This document shows positions 34,890 through 43,436 of a stretch of DNA of 64,000 nucleotides, one piece after another. This DNA is from Bin22 sp965207275 (lineage in GTDB: Bacteria > Chloroflexota > Dehalococcoidia > Lucifugimonadales > UBA3495): NCBI GenBank assembly GCA_965207275.1, contig CBDBMH010000002.1, positions 2,418,001-2,482,000 on the forward strand. The letters are read 5' to 3'. The notes under the pieces were generated by a model. It ran no database searches. It worked only from the letters and a program-made list of their open reading frames with translations, and was not told where the DNA came from. The position numbers and the translations under genes are program-made. Numbering within the stretch: position 1 is the first letter of the stretch; each line of letters begins with the position of its first letter.

Positions 34890-35915
34890 TTACCTTCCCC
34901 TGAAGCCGAACTGAATAAACAACAGCACCCCGGCCGCCGCCGTTCCGACCACCACCACCCAAAGCACCGGCGGCGACTCGGTAAACCAGACTGCAATACC
35001 CAGGGACAACGCCACCACCAGTAAAGTCCCGGCCGCGTTCTTTGTGGCTCCGGCGACTACCAGGCCGAGGAAGACCGGGGGGATGAAAAGCCAGGTGGCC
35101 GTCCCGCCCGGCGTTCCCCGGAAAGCCTCTTCCTTGCGAAAAATAGTCCGGCCCTTCCGCTGCCAGCGCAGCTTAACTGCGTTGGTCTCCAGGTCGTGGT
35201 CCCCGGATGTTGTATCCCGGAACCACATCCGGGCCTGGCAGGACATATCGCGAATCTTGTCCGACCGGATGCCCAGGCTTAACGCCTGCAGGGGCGGCTC
35301 ATTCTCCTTGGGCAGCTTCCAGGCATGGAGACCGGTGGTGTCGTCGCTCACGGCAGAATCGGATACCATCACGGACATTCCATCGCTGCTGACGCAGCTG
35401 AACACCGCCGCGCGGTGCAGGGGGAACTCGCCCCTGGCCCGCTCTATTTCCAGGCGGTTCAGCTCCTCGATGTCCAGGGTGTAACTGATGACGGATACCA
35501 GGCGGACCCCGTGGGACAGCGGCCAGGTGGTAAAGGTGATGGTGGCGTTTCCCCGGGAACTGGTGGCCCTAAAGCGGTAGGTCGTGTCCGGGGTAAGGCC
35601 GGTGATGGTGAAGGATCCGCCAGGTGGCGTCATTAGCTGGGTTCCCAAGGAAGTGTCCTGGTCGGGGGGCTGAGATTCGGGGCCGTAGCTGGCCGAGACA
35701 TTGATGCCAGTGGCAGGGTGGCCGGCGACATTCACCATTACCACGGCGCTGTCCCTGCCGGGCGTGGCAGTCGCGCCGGTTACATGGGTGTGGGTGACCT
35801 GCGCCTCCGCAACCCGAGTGGGCGAGGCCAGCAGCCAACCAGAGACAACGAGGGCCAGTAGCGCCATCAGCGCCGGCCTGGGGAGAGAGTTTTTGACGGC
35901 CGTGGGTACGGACAT
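34890..35915 (-). CDS. Exported protein with a fibronectin-III-like domain and C-terminal membrane helices
   Basis: 341 residues. A signal peptide ends near ASPTRVAEAQ. The following domain has ITGLTPDTTYRFRATS, a typical fibronectin type III strand pattern. A second ectodomain with two Cys follows, then three closely spaced helices near the C-terminus (from about residue 270), ending FGFRGR. So most of the protein is outside and anchored at its end, like a surface adhesin or spike. ATG 35915 overlaps the upstream stop as TAATG. Confidence 0.72.
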   Translation of the reverse strand: MSVPTAVKNSLPRPALMALLALVVSGWLLASPTRVAEAQVTHTHVTGATATPGRDSAVVMVNVAGHPATGINVSASYGPESQPPDQDTSLGTQLMTPPGGSFTITGLTPDTTYRFRATSSRGNATITFTTWPLSHGVRLVSVISYTLDIEELNRLEIERARGEFPLHRAAVFSCVSSDGMSVMVSDSAVSDDTTGLHAWKLPKENEPPLQALSLGIRSDKIRDMSCQARMWFRDTTSGDHDLETNAVKLRWQRKGRTIFRKEEAFRGTPGGTATWLFIPPVFLGLVVAGATKNAAGTLLVVALSLGIAVWFTESPPVLWVVVVGTAAAGVLLFIQFGFRGR

Positions 35916-36621
35916 TATCCTTCAGCCCCTGTCTGCTCACCGTCTTCGGTTGCCGGTTCCGGTTCGGGCTTCTCCTCGTCGAAAGTTTTGTCGCAATCAA
36001 GGCACTCGATTTTCAGGCCCGACTTGCCCCACACCTGGTTCCCGCATTCCGGGCATACGTACTTGGGCCGGTGGCTCTTTTGCTTTGATTTCAGCTCCGG
36101 CAGGTCGATATAGGGAACCTGCCAGCCCTCGTCCACCAGGCGGACGGTGGCCCGCAGGAAATCGCCGTCCTCGTCGATATAGTGGGTCATGGCCTGGCCG
36201 GTGCGTCGGCCGCCGGGTTCGCCGGTGTGGGAGGGAATCAACCCGACCTCCTCCATCCGGTCGGCCCACTCCTTGTTGTGGTACTTGGGCCGGGGTTTTT
36301 TCTCACCGGCGTCGAACTGCCAGGCGTGGCACATCTCATGTACCAAGGTGGACAGGACGTCCTCGGTGGTCTGTGTGGCAAAGTCCTGGGGGTTCAGCCC
36401 AAGCTCGTGTATGGTGTTTTGCCCCGTATCCCACCTGTAAGGGCTCAAATACCCGTGGGAGCGCGGGTTGCGGGCCACGACGATTAGGCAGTCTTCAGGT
36501 CGCCGTCAAACAGCTGGTCCCGGTAAAAGTCGAAGGCCGCCTGGAACTCGGAGTAGTAAATGACGCTGGGCGGCAGCCGGTCCACCGTTTTTTGTAATTT
36601 GTAATACAATTTTGAAGTCAT
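35915..36621 (-). pseudogene. SprT-like zinc metalloprotease, 1-nt frameshift
   Basis: A SprT-like gene in two frames. The true start is ATG 36621, with AGGAGG overlapping the upstream stop. The first frame reads to FYRDQLFDGDLK and stops at 36484. The second reads DCLIVVARNPRSHGYLSPYRW and on to LVHEMCHAWQ (zinc-binding HExxH), YHNKEWADRMEEVGL, the family block PSHTGEPGGRRTGQ, and a zinc ribbon with CPEC and CLDC. Adding one base near 36495 restores the family line LFDGDL-DCLI. The second part alone could start at GTG 36478 but would lack the first SprT strands. SprT proteases on mobile elements are thought to act on DNA-bound proteins. Confidence 0.8.
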
Positions 36622-36627
36622 TGGTTC

Positions 36628-37569
36628 CTAACCTCCTACCTGTTCCAGGGCCCCGGCCGCCGCGTCGGAAATGCCGGCGCTGTCCGACACCCCGCCCTGG
36701 CTGCCGATTTCCAGGAAAACCAGGAGCATCACTATGGCGAAGAAGATCCACATCGACTGTTCGGCCAGGGTCTTGGCCAGGGACTTTCCCATCTGCTTCT
36801 TGAACTCGGCGGCGTCTTCGGAGCTGTCCAGCAGGGCGCGGGTGGCCCTTCCGGTGCGGCCGGTCACCGACCCCTTGCCCACCGGGGCGTTGCGTATGTC
36901 GTCCAGGGTCATTTCCCGCAGCCTTTTGTCCTGGGAGGAGAAGAGCATGATGCCCTTTTCCACGCCGGCATTGCCGGTGGAGCCGAAGTAATAATCGTCG
37001 TCCTCGGCGACGAAGGTCAGCCGGGGCAGCCGGGTCTGGGCAATGCCGGTCACGCGCCAGGGTTCCACCGGGTCGGCGTGTTCCAGGCCCAGGGCGGTGC
37101 CGTAGGACTTGTTGTACCAGTTCAACCGCTTGCGGGCCTGGCCCAATACGTAGCCTATCAGGACGCAGAAGACGGCAGACAGAATGATGTGCTGCGGCCC
37201 CCATGCTCCGGTGGCCGAAATGGTACCCTGGCTCTGAATGTAGCCCACGATACCCACCACCAGTCCCACGACGCAGAACACCAGACCGTATATCTTGTCC
37301 AAAGAGTTGCCGAAGAAGCTGACCTTCTCCAGCGCTTCGCAGAACAGGTCGTACTGCTGCCGGCAGATGTCGGGATTGAGGGCCGCAGCGGACTTGGTCA
37401 GACCCCAGAATTTGGGGAAGATGGGGTAGCTGCGGGCCGTCGCCTGCGCCTGTTGCCAGTAGGTCATCCGGCTGCGGGCGTTTTCGTTCCGTTCCTCGTT
37501 CCCCGTTTCTGCTTCTACTCCTGATTCGACTGTTGCGAGTTCGGGCCGGTGCTCGGCTGTTGTGGCCAT
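36628..37569 (-). CDS. Membrane protein with a large cytoplasmic middle domain
   Basis: 313 residues: a charged N-terminus, two helices at about 94-112 and 126-144, a soluble domain with EDDDYYFGSTGNAG, and a third helix near 275-292. The start overlaps the upstream gene by 55 bp. A later ATG (37467) is possible. No family recognised; its size and topology suit a scaffold of a transenvelope complex. Confidence 0.68.
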   Translation of the reverse strand: MATTAEHRPELATVESGVEAETGNEERNENARSRMTYWQQAQATARSYPIFPKFWGLTKSAAALNPDICRQQYDLFCEALEKVSFFGNSLDKIYGLVFCVVGLVVGIVGYIQSQGTISATGAWGPQHIILSAVFCVLIGYVLGQARKRLNWYNKSYGTALGLEHADPVEPWRVTGIAQTRLPRLTFVAEDDDYYFGSTGNAGVEKGIMLFSSQDKRLREMTLDDIRNAPVGKGSVTGRTGRATRALLDSSEDAAEFKKQMGKSLAKTLAEQSMWIFFAIVMLLVFLEIGSQGGVSDSAGISDAAAGALEQVGG

Positions 37570-38045
37570 TGCTCTGCGCTTCCTCCTCCGTTGTTTCCTG
37601 CTGCTACAGTGTCGCCGGTGGCTTCCAGCAGCGGCAGAATGACAAATGCCGTCAGTACGCTGAGAATTACCACCGCGGCCACTCCTCCCTTTACCAGGTT
37701 GGCGTTGCGCCGCTTCCGGCGCTGGCGAAAGGAGTTGCCCGCCAGGGTAGCCCGGTAGGCTTCGGGCAGGATGTGGTTCATCACCTCGGCGATATGCTGG
37801 GGCGGGGGCGGGTCCGAGTCATAGACAAAGGCCCCCTTGGACTTGATGGGCACGTCGTCGCCCCGGGGCCAGGTCCACAGGGGTATCTGGTCCACCCGGG
37901 TCAGGGACTGGCCCAGCTTGTCCGAATGGAGCATTCCCAGGTCCTGCCGGACGTGGGGGTCGAAGATGATGTTGCCGTCGCCCCGGATCTGGACCATCAA
38001 ATCGTCCTCATCGGGGCCGCCCTTGCCGCCGCGAAAGCTGAACAT
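37515..38045 (-). CDS. Single-pass membrane protein with disordered tail
   Basis: 176 residues. A soluble N-terminal part (IRGDGNIIFDPHVRQDLGM) is followed by the basic patch FRQRRKRRNANL, one helix (about 120-142) and a Gly/Ser/Gln-rich outer tail. ATG 38045 follows the upstream TAG after 3 bp. Unknown. Confidence 0.66.
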   Translation of the reverse strand: MFSFRGGKGGPDEDDLMVQIRGDGNIIFDPHVRQDLGMLHSDKLGQSLTRVDQIPLWTWPRGDDVPIKSKGAFVYDSDPPPPQHIAEVMNHILPEAYRATLAGNSFRQRRKRRNANLVKGGVAAVVILSVLTAFVILPLLEATGDTVAAGNNGGGSAEQWPQQPSTGPNSQQSNQE

Positions 38046-38048
38046 CCC

Positions 38049-38855
38049 CTACTCGTCTTCCTCCATGGATTGGGCGAGCCGCCTGCGCGGTCGCCGCTTG
38101 TCCATCCGGTTGTTGGCATCCAGGCCCAGCTTGGCGACCATCCGGGCCCACAGCGCCTGGGCGTTGGTCTGGCGGGTGCCCTGCATCCTGGAAAGGCAGA
38201 AGCTCACCGCCTCCTTGCCGAAGAAGGGCATTTCCAGCACCTTCAGGCCGTTTTGCAGCTTGTGCGCGTCGGGGCTCTCGTAGCGCAGCTTGGCCCGGTA
38301 GTAATCGCGGAAAAACCCTCGCTCCATGTCGCGCTCGATGCCGGCCACCACCAGGTCGATTCCCTCGGTCAGCTTTGCTATCCGGTGCTCCAGGGCCACG
38401 GCGTCCTCGTGGGTCCTGGTGGGCGTCACCAGGCGCAGCAGCTCGTGAGTCTCCATGGTCAGGATGGCCCTGGAGTCCAGCTTGACCGTAGGCGGCTTGT
38501 AGTCCTCGTTGCGTTGACGGCTGGCCAGCGCCTTCTCCAGTTCCTCCCGCTCCGCCGCCCGGTGCAGCAGGTATTCCAGCCGGTTATTGCACCAGGCGTC
38601 GCGGCACTCCCGGGCCAGACCGGCCATCTGGTCCACCCAGCGCTGTTCCTCATCATTCAGGGGTGCAGACTCGATAAAGCTGTCGGGAGTCTCCAGGTTC
38701 AGGTTTTGGGCGGCGTTGATGCCCTTGGTCCACTCGCCGTAGGCCGACGAGTCGGATTCATCCACCGCCTGGCCGAACAGATCACCCAGCTTGAGCCGTT
38801 GTCCGTGCTCCTCAAAGGGGTCATCCTTTATGTTGGGGTCCAGATCCATGGTCAT
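38049..38855 (-). CDS. Soluble helical protein, unknown
   Basis: 268 residues, charged and mostly helical, without membrane segments. Clusters include EYLLHRAAEREELEKALASR and a basic stretch near the end (MDKRRPRRRLAQ) followed by acidic residues. It could be a cytoplasmic partner of the neighbouring membrane proteins. No family recognised. Confidence 0.65.
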   Translation of the reverse strand: MTMDLDPNIKDDPFEEHGQRLKLGDLFGQAVDESDSSAYGEWTKGINAAQNLNLETPDSFIESAPLNDEEQRWVDQMAGLARECRDAWCNNRLEYLLHRAAEREELEKALASRQRNEDYKPPTVKLDSRAILTMETHELLRLVTPTRTHEDAVALEHRIAKLTEGIDLVVAGIERDMERGFFRDYYRAKLRYESPDAHKLQNGLKVLEMPFFGKEAVSFCLSRMQGTRQTNAQALWARMVAKLGLDANNRMDKRRPRRRLAQSMEEDE

Positions 38856-38859
38856 AGTG

Positions 38860-39249
38860 TTATCCCCTACCGAAAAGTCTCAGACCCACCGCGACGGCGG
38901 CGCAGGCCAGCAGCACCCAGGACAGTATGCGGATGATGTCGTAAACGATCCCCCCCACCCCGCCGCTCTGGAACACCGGATAGTTAAATGCCATGAAGCC
39001 CAGTACCGACCCTATGGAGCCGGTTAGCACTCCCGCCGCGCGGGAAAACAGGTTCGTTTCCTGGGGGTTGCTCTTGATGGCAGCCTCGAAGGGCGTACCG
39101 CAGGCCCAGGAACCCACCGCGCCGCTGGTAGCGGTCCCGCAGACCCGGGGCGCATCTCCGAAGCCCGAATACCCCGACGCCATAAGCAGCGCCACGATAT
39201 GCAGCACCACCCAGCCGGTCAGGCCACCCAGTCCTATGACATTAGTCAT
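38860..39249 (-). CDS. Small membrane protein with an exported loop
   Basis: 129 residues. Helices at about 8-24, 72-88 and 103-125 surround an outer loop with two Cys (PRVCGTATS, SWACGTPFE). The layout resembles a shortened version of the tandem membrane proteins at 43.4-45.0 kb, but there is no clear sequence match. Confidence 0.64.
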   Translation of the reverse strand: MTNVIGLGGLTGWVVLHIVALLMASGYSGFGDAPRVCGTATSGAVGSWACGTPFEAAIKSNPQETNLFSRAAGVLTGSIGSVLGFMAFNYPVFQSGGVGGIVYDIIRILSWVLLACAAVAVGLRLFGRG

Positions 39250-39271
39250 GTTTCACCCTGTTCTCCCGAAC

Positions 39272-41959
39272 CTACGCAATGCGTTGGTACGCAACCGTTG
39301 CTCCAGCCACCGTGACTACCAGAGTCAGGGCCAAAGCCATTCCCAGCGGCACCCCGAACCAGGCCGGGCCGGATACGGTCCAAATCAGCACAAACACGAT
39401 AAGCCCGGCCCCCGCCGCTGGCGGCGACCAGCCCAGGGGCCAGACAATGCCCGCTGCCAGACCTGTGGCCAGGACGATGCACAACAGGGGCAGCAGGAAG
39501 TCCACCCGCTGCGGCGACGCGCCCACTACGCCGGCCAGCAGGATGGCCAGGTCCTCCACGCCCTCCAGGGGTTCGTTGCCCGGCGGTTCTCCAGCGGCGG
39601 CGCCGGGGCCTAGGAAGGGGTTGGAGACGGCGTTTACGTCCCAGTTCAGCGTCAGCAGCGCCGGGCTGGTGTAAACCACGGAATCGGCGAGCACAATCAG
39701 CTTCTGGTTATTCACTTCCAGTTCGTAAGGCCGGTTCTGCCGGTTGTCAATCAGTCCCGTCAGCCGCATTTCCCCGCTACCCGTTTCCTGCCCCTGGCAG
39801 AAAGTCACGTAGCCGGCCGGGCCGGAGTCGTCAATCAGTGTCTGCAGGGCGTCGTCCACGTAAAGCTCATAGTGCTGCGCGTGCCGCACCGGCAGAAAGG
39901 TAACCTCAAAAAATGCTCCGTCCGCCTCTCCGCATTGGTATGGCGACACCTGGTAGCTCACCACGTCCGGGGCCTCGGCGGTGTACCTTTCGTCGGGCTG
40001 CAGTTCCACCTCGTTCTGGTTTTCCGCCTCCTGCTCTCGCGCCACGTAGGGCGTCGGCGTCGGCAGCGGCGTGGCCCAGTAGAGCAGGATCACGTTGGAG
40101 TAGACGGTGATGTCGTCCTTTACCAGCTTCCAACGGTACTGGTAGCCGCCGGCGGTGGCCTGGGAAACCGTCAGGGCGGCAATGGCGGCCCTTTCGGAGC
40201 GGGTGTAGGCCGCCGCCGACCTGCTGGTCTCCCACCGGCCCTGGGAGGTGTGTATTCCCCTCTCCTGCAGCTCTATGGTCGCCCCGTCCCAGTCCAGGGG
40301 GTATACCTCGGTCCGCAGCGTGATGTTGGAGTTCAGCTCCGCCCTGGTGTCGAAGGCATTGAGCTGGATGTTTCCGGCCCATTCCACCGTCACCAGCTCC
40401 GAGTCCTGGCCGCCCACCTGCTCCAGTTGCCTTACCCCCCGGTAATGGCGCGCTCCCCCGCTGCAGTGGGCCACGCTTTCCGTCATGGTGACCTTTTGGG
40501 CACCAGTACCGCTGTGGCTGGATACGGTCAGGCGCTTGATGATGCCGGTGACGCTGCCGCTCCCGTCCTCCTCCTGGATGGCATAGTCCAGGGTGTCCGT
40601 GGCGGCCACCGGCTGGTAGACCACCGAGAGGTTCAGGGTGATGGGTTCGCACAGCGGGACCTGCCCGGTGGCGCCGCTGCGGGTCAATACCACCGAATCG
40701 CCGGGGGCGTCCGGGGCCCGCACCGGGGCGCTGGTCACCGTGACGGTCTTGGTGGCCAGGACCCGGTGGTCGCGGCAGGTCAGGGTCCACGTCCCCGGCG
40801 TATCGAAATTGACGGTGGCGGTGAAAGACCGTTCCAACCAGGGCGTGTTTGACACCCCAGCGGTGGCGCTTTGGGAGCTCAGGCCGCCGTTGCCGGGACC
40901 GGACCAGTAGAGCCGCACGTTCTGGCCCCCGGTGTTCAGGTACACATCGTAGTTTGCCGATACGTCGCGGTTGACGATGGTCAGGCTGTCGGGACCGGTG
41001 ATTTGGCAGGCGTCTCCCGGCGCGGCTATTACCGTTACCCTGATGAAACTGTAGACCTGGGCAGAGGCAGAGCTGTAGGAGGAAGCGCAGCGTACCTCGT
41101 AGGTGCCGGCTGTTGGGAAGGTGTAGTTCACCGTCCGAATATATGTGCTGAGGCTGGCCCCCGTCCGATACGAGGGGGAGTTCAGGTTGGGGCCAAGCTG
41201 CCAGATGCCGAGGGCCACTCTGCCGCTGGCGTCAAACCCGTTGGCCGGGTCGCAGTAAAACGTGCCCTGCTGCCCCACCTGCACGGTGGTAGGCCCCGGC
41301 GGCGGGGGGGTTACCGTTACGCTGAGGGAACTGTAGACCTGGGCAGAGGCAGAGCTGTGGGAGGAAGCACAACGTACCTCCCAGGAGCCGGAGTTGAGGA
41401 AGGTGTAATTCACCGAACGGATAGCGGTGCTGAGGCTGGCCCCCGCCCGATACACGGGCGCGTCCAGGTTGGGGCCAAGCTGCCAGATGCCGAGGGCTAC
41501 TCTGCCATTGTCGTCAGACCCGTTGGCCGGGTCGCAGTTATACGTGACCTGCTGCCCCCCCTGGACGGTGGTGGGACCCGGCGGCGGGGAGGTTACAGTT
41601 ACGCTGATGAAACTGTAGACCTGGGCAGAGGCCGAGCTGTGGGAGGAAGCGCAGCGTACCTCCCAGGAGCCGGAGCTGGGGAAGGTGTAATGCACCGTCC
41701 GGATACTTGTGCTGAGACCGGCCCCCGCCCGATACACGGGCGCGTCCAGGTTGGGGCCAAGCTGCCAGATGCCGAGGGCTACTCTGCCGCTGGCGTCAGA
41801 CCCGTCGGCCGGGTCGCAGGTATACGTGGCCTGCTGCAACGCCTGGACGGTGGTAGGCCCCGACTGGGCGTGGGCCGGCGGCGCGGCCAGCGAGACGGCC
41901 GCAATAAGGCCCATCAGGGCCACTCCCGAACCGGCAGCTATCGCCAGCGCCTTAACCAC
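39272..41959 (-). CDS. Large surface protein with three Ig-like repeats and C-terminal membrane helices
   Basis: About 895 residues. A signal peptide (KALAIAAGSGVALMGLI, ending at PPAHAQ) precedes three 94-residue repeats. Each has two Cys placed as in Ig folds (TCDPA...EVRCASS) and the block RVALGIWQLGPNL. A fourth, diverged Ig-like domain follows, then other beta domains and a Pro hinge. Three hydrophobic helices close the protein (from about residue 810). This is the layout of a surface adhesin or viral-type spike. GTG 41959 is chosen because it has AGGGG just upstream and begins a good signal peptide; an upstream ATG-type start at 42004 is possible. Confidence 0.75.
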   Translation of the reverse strand: MVKALAIAAGSGVALMGLIAAVSLAAPPAHAQSGPTTVQALQQATYTCDPADGSDASGRVALGIWQLGPNLDAPVYRAGAGLSTSIRTVHYTFPSSGSWEVRCASSHSSASAQVYSFISVTVTSPPPGPTTVQGGQQVTYNCDPANGSDDNGRVALGIWQLGPNLDAPVYRAGASLSTAIRSVNYTFLNSGSWEVRCASSHSSASAQVYSSLSVTVTPPPPGPTTVQVGQQGTFYCDPANGFDASGRVALGIWQLGPNLNSPSYRTGASLSTYIRTVNYTFPTAGTYEVRCASSYSSASAQVYSFIRVTVIAAPGDACQITGPDSLTIVNRDVSANYDVYLNTGGQNVRLYWSGPGNGGLSSQSATAGVSNTPWLERSFTATVNFDTPGTWTLTCRDHRVLATKTVTVTSAPVRAPDAPGDSVVLTRSGATGQVPLCEPITLNLSVVYQPVAATDTLDYAIQEEDGSGSVTGIIKRLTVSSHSGTGAQKVTMTESVAHCSGGARHYRGVRQLEQVGGQDSELVTVEWAGNIQLNAFDTRAELNSNITLRTEVYPLDWDGATIELQERGIHTSQGRWETSRSAAAYTRSERAAIAALTVSQATAGGYQYRWKLVKDDITVYSNVILLYWATPLPTPTPYVAREQEAENQNEVELQPDERYTAEAPDVVSYQVSPYQCGEADGAFFEVTFLPVRHAQHYELYVDDALQTLIDDSGPAGYVTFCQGQETGSGEMRLTGLIDNRQNRPYELEVNNQKLIVLADSVVYTSPALLTLNWDVNAVSNPFLGPGAAAGEPPGNEPLEGVEDLAILLAGVVGASPQRVDFLLPLLCIVLATGLAAGIVWPLGWSPPAAGAGLIVFVLIWTVSGPAWFGVPLGMALALTLVVTVAGATVAYQRIA
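41000..41880. repeat. Three 282-bp tandem repeats coding for Ig-like domains
   Basis: The phrase GTAGACCTGGGCAGAGG recurs at 41051, 41333 and 41615, exactly 282 bp apart, and the units are nearly identical over most of their length. High identity suggests recent duplication or homogenisation. Confidence 0.88.
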
Positions 41960-42783
41960 GTTCCCCTGCCTCGATACACCGCATAGTCGTCCCGCTCCAG
42001 GCACTGTCCCGTGTCGTACATGGTCAGCAGCGCCGCCACCGCCTCGGGCAATGCCTGTAGGGTCTCAATCTCCAGGTCCAGTTCGGGTCTCATCTTCAGT
42101 GCCGGCGTCGGTACCGTCGCCGAAATAAGTGCCGGTTCCGGCGTGGGCGGTTCTCCGGCCCCCGTTCCCTCTTCCGCGCCGGCGGTTTCTGCTTCCGTGT
42201 CCGTGGACACGGTGTCGGTTTCTTCGACCGCTGCCGGTTCTGCGATGGCCACCACGGCGGCGGGCTGGGCACCCAGGCACATCTTGTATTCCTCCAAAAA
42301 GTGGTAGTAGCGGTACCGGTTGTATGTCTCCAGCTTGCTCGGAACCTGGGCCGGGGAGGGCGCCGAGTCCACCGCCCAACGCTCCAGCTCGTCGTTCAGT
42401 CGCTGCGTTACCATGGCGTCCACGTCCGGCGTCGGCGGCAGGGCCAGTTCCCAGTCGGTCCGGGCCTGTTGCAGCCGTTCCTCAAAGGGCAGCTCGCTTT
42501 CGGGCGCGGTGATGGGGGGAGGCTCGGCAGCAGCAGCCGGCGCGTCCGGTCCGCTGCGAAGCCAGAAACAGCCGCCGACCAGAGTCAGCGCCAGCGCCAA
42601 CGCGCCGATTACCACCCAGCGACGCCGGGAGACCCATTCCTTGACGATGGTCTCCACCCGGCGATTGGGGTCCCGTGGCGCGGGTCCCGGCACGGCCTCG
42701 CCCGTGCTGACGGGTTGGTTTTCGGCCGGCGCTGGTTCCGGTTGCGCCGGGGTCGCTGGCTGCTGCTGCTGGGGTTCAGTCAT
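41938..42783 (-). CDS. Single-pass membrane protein with Pro/Glu-rich outer domain
   Basis: 281 residues: a Gln/Pro-rich cytoplasmic start, the basic KEWVSRRRW, one helix (about 57-73), then an outer domain with YNRYRYYHFLEEYKMCL and a long Pro/Thr/Glu linker. It overlaps the following surface-protein gene by 22 bp (or more). TonB/VirB10-like proteins have this general layout, but there is no sequence support. Confidence 0.66.
   Translation of the reverse strand: MTEPQQQQPATPAQPEPAPAENQPVSTGEAVPGPAPRDPNRRVETIVKEWVSRRRWVVIGALALALTLVGGCFWLRSGPDAPAAAAEPPPITAPESELPFEERLQQARTDWELALPPTPDVDAMVTQRLNDELERWAVDSAPSPAQVPSKLETYNRYRYYHFLEEYKMCLGAQPAAVVAIAEPAAVEETDTVSTDTEAETAGAEEGTGAGEPPTPEPALISATVPTPALKMRPELDLEIETLQALPEAVAALLTMYDTGQCLERDDYAVYRGRGTWLRRWR
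42196..42211. repeat. CGTGTCCNNGGACACG palindrome, copy 4
   Basis: Perfect arms with centre GT, inside the coding region of the Pro/Glu-rich membrane protein. Confidence 0.75.
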
Positions 42784-42856
42784 GGTCGCTCTCTAGTGCC
42801 ATTGCAAAGTCCCGGTGGGGGCCAACGTGGTCCCAACCGCGCCGGGGCGCTGCCTC

Positions 42857-43150
42857 TCAGGGGTAGCTGGCCAGGAGTTCGCTATCCTGGACCGACACCT
42901 GCATGACCAGGGTATGAAGTTGGAACCTGCCCTCACCGCCCTCCAGCTTCTCGCTTCCGTGGCTGCCGGACTGCCACAGACCGGCCACCGGGTACTTCAT
43001 TCCCAGGTCCTGTGCCTGCCGGTGCATAGCCTGAATGTCGGCCAGCACGTCACCGGTGGCCTCCATGGTGACTTCCAGGATCGGGCCCTCGGTGGGGGCC
43101 ATCTCGTTAACGTCGGTGTCAGCTAATCGCCAGTAGTTCAGGTCTGCCAT
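42857..43150 (-). CDS. Small soluble protein, unknown
   Basis: 97 residues, mixed alpha/beta (GPILEVTMEATGDVLADI, FQLHTLVMQVSVQD), no membrane segment. AAAGGAG 8 nt before ATG 43150 gives strong start support. Function unknown. Confidence 0.66.
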   Translation of the reverse strand: MADLNYWRLADTDVNEMAPTEGPILEVTMEATGDVLADIQAMHRQAQDLGMKYPVAGLWQSGSHGSEKLEGGEGRFQLHTLVMQVSVQDSELLASYP

Positions 43151-43220
43151 GATGGTTGCTCCTTTGTATTGGCCTACCGGAGTAGTCCGGCGGGCCGGTT
43201 TATCTGGAATATGGTTGACG

Positions 43221-43316
43221 CTACTTTTTGCTCTTGCCGCCCTTGCGACGGGAACTGTGCTTTCCGTGGCGGTAGCCGGACTTGCAACGCTTTGAGCCGC
43301 CTTGCTTTGCTTTCAT
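43221..43316 (-). CDS. Tiny very basic peptide (31 residues)
   Basis: 31 residues with 13 Lys or Arg, beginning MKAKQGGSKRCKSGYRHGKH and ending in KGGKSKK. AGGAGG lies 7 nt before ATG 43316, a near-ideal ribosome site, so this short frame is probably real. It shares the pattern SGYRHG with KGYKAG of the neighbour. It may bind nucleic acid or be a structural peptide. Confidence 0.62.
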   Translation of the reverse strand: MKAKQGGSKRCKSGYRHGKHSSRRKGGKSKK

Positions 43317-43327
43317 CTGCTTACCTC

Positions 43328-43426
43328 CTACCGCTTCCTTTTGGCCCTACGGCCCTTGTTGTAGCCGGCCTTGTAGCCCTTCTGCCACATGGCCGGGCGC
43401 TTAGACTTCTTCTTTTTCGTGGCCAT
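43328..43426 (-). CDS. Tiny very basic peptide (32 residues)
   Basis: 32 residues, 15 of them Lys or Arg: MATKKKKSKRPAMWQKGYKA, then GRRAKRKR at the end. It lies 10 bp after the tandem membrane-protein gene and its stop carries the ribosome site of the next tiny gene, so the two form a pair. It resembles DNA-condensing viral core peptides in composition only. Confidence 0.6.
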   Translation of the reverse strand: MATKKKKSKRPAMWQKGYKAGYNKGRRAKRKR

Positions 43427-43436
43427 TTGAAACCCC

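Noticed and set aside
40871..41986. 371-codon plus-strand frame with internal repeats
   Set aside because: The repeats are those of the Ig-like surface protein read backwards.
43221..43426. Tiny basic frames as ribosomal proteins
   Set aside because: They do not match L34, L36 or other small ribosomal proteins and lie inside the mobile block.
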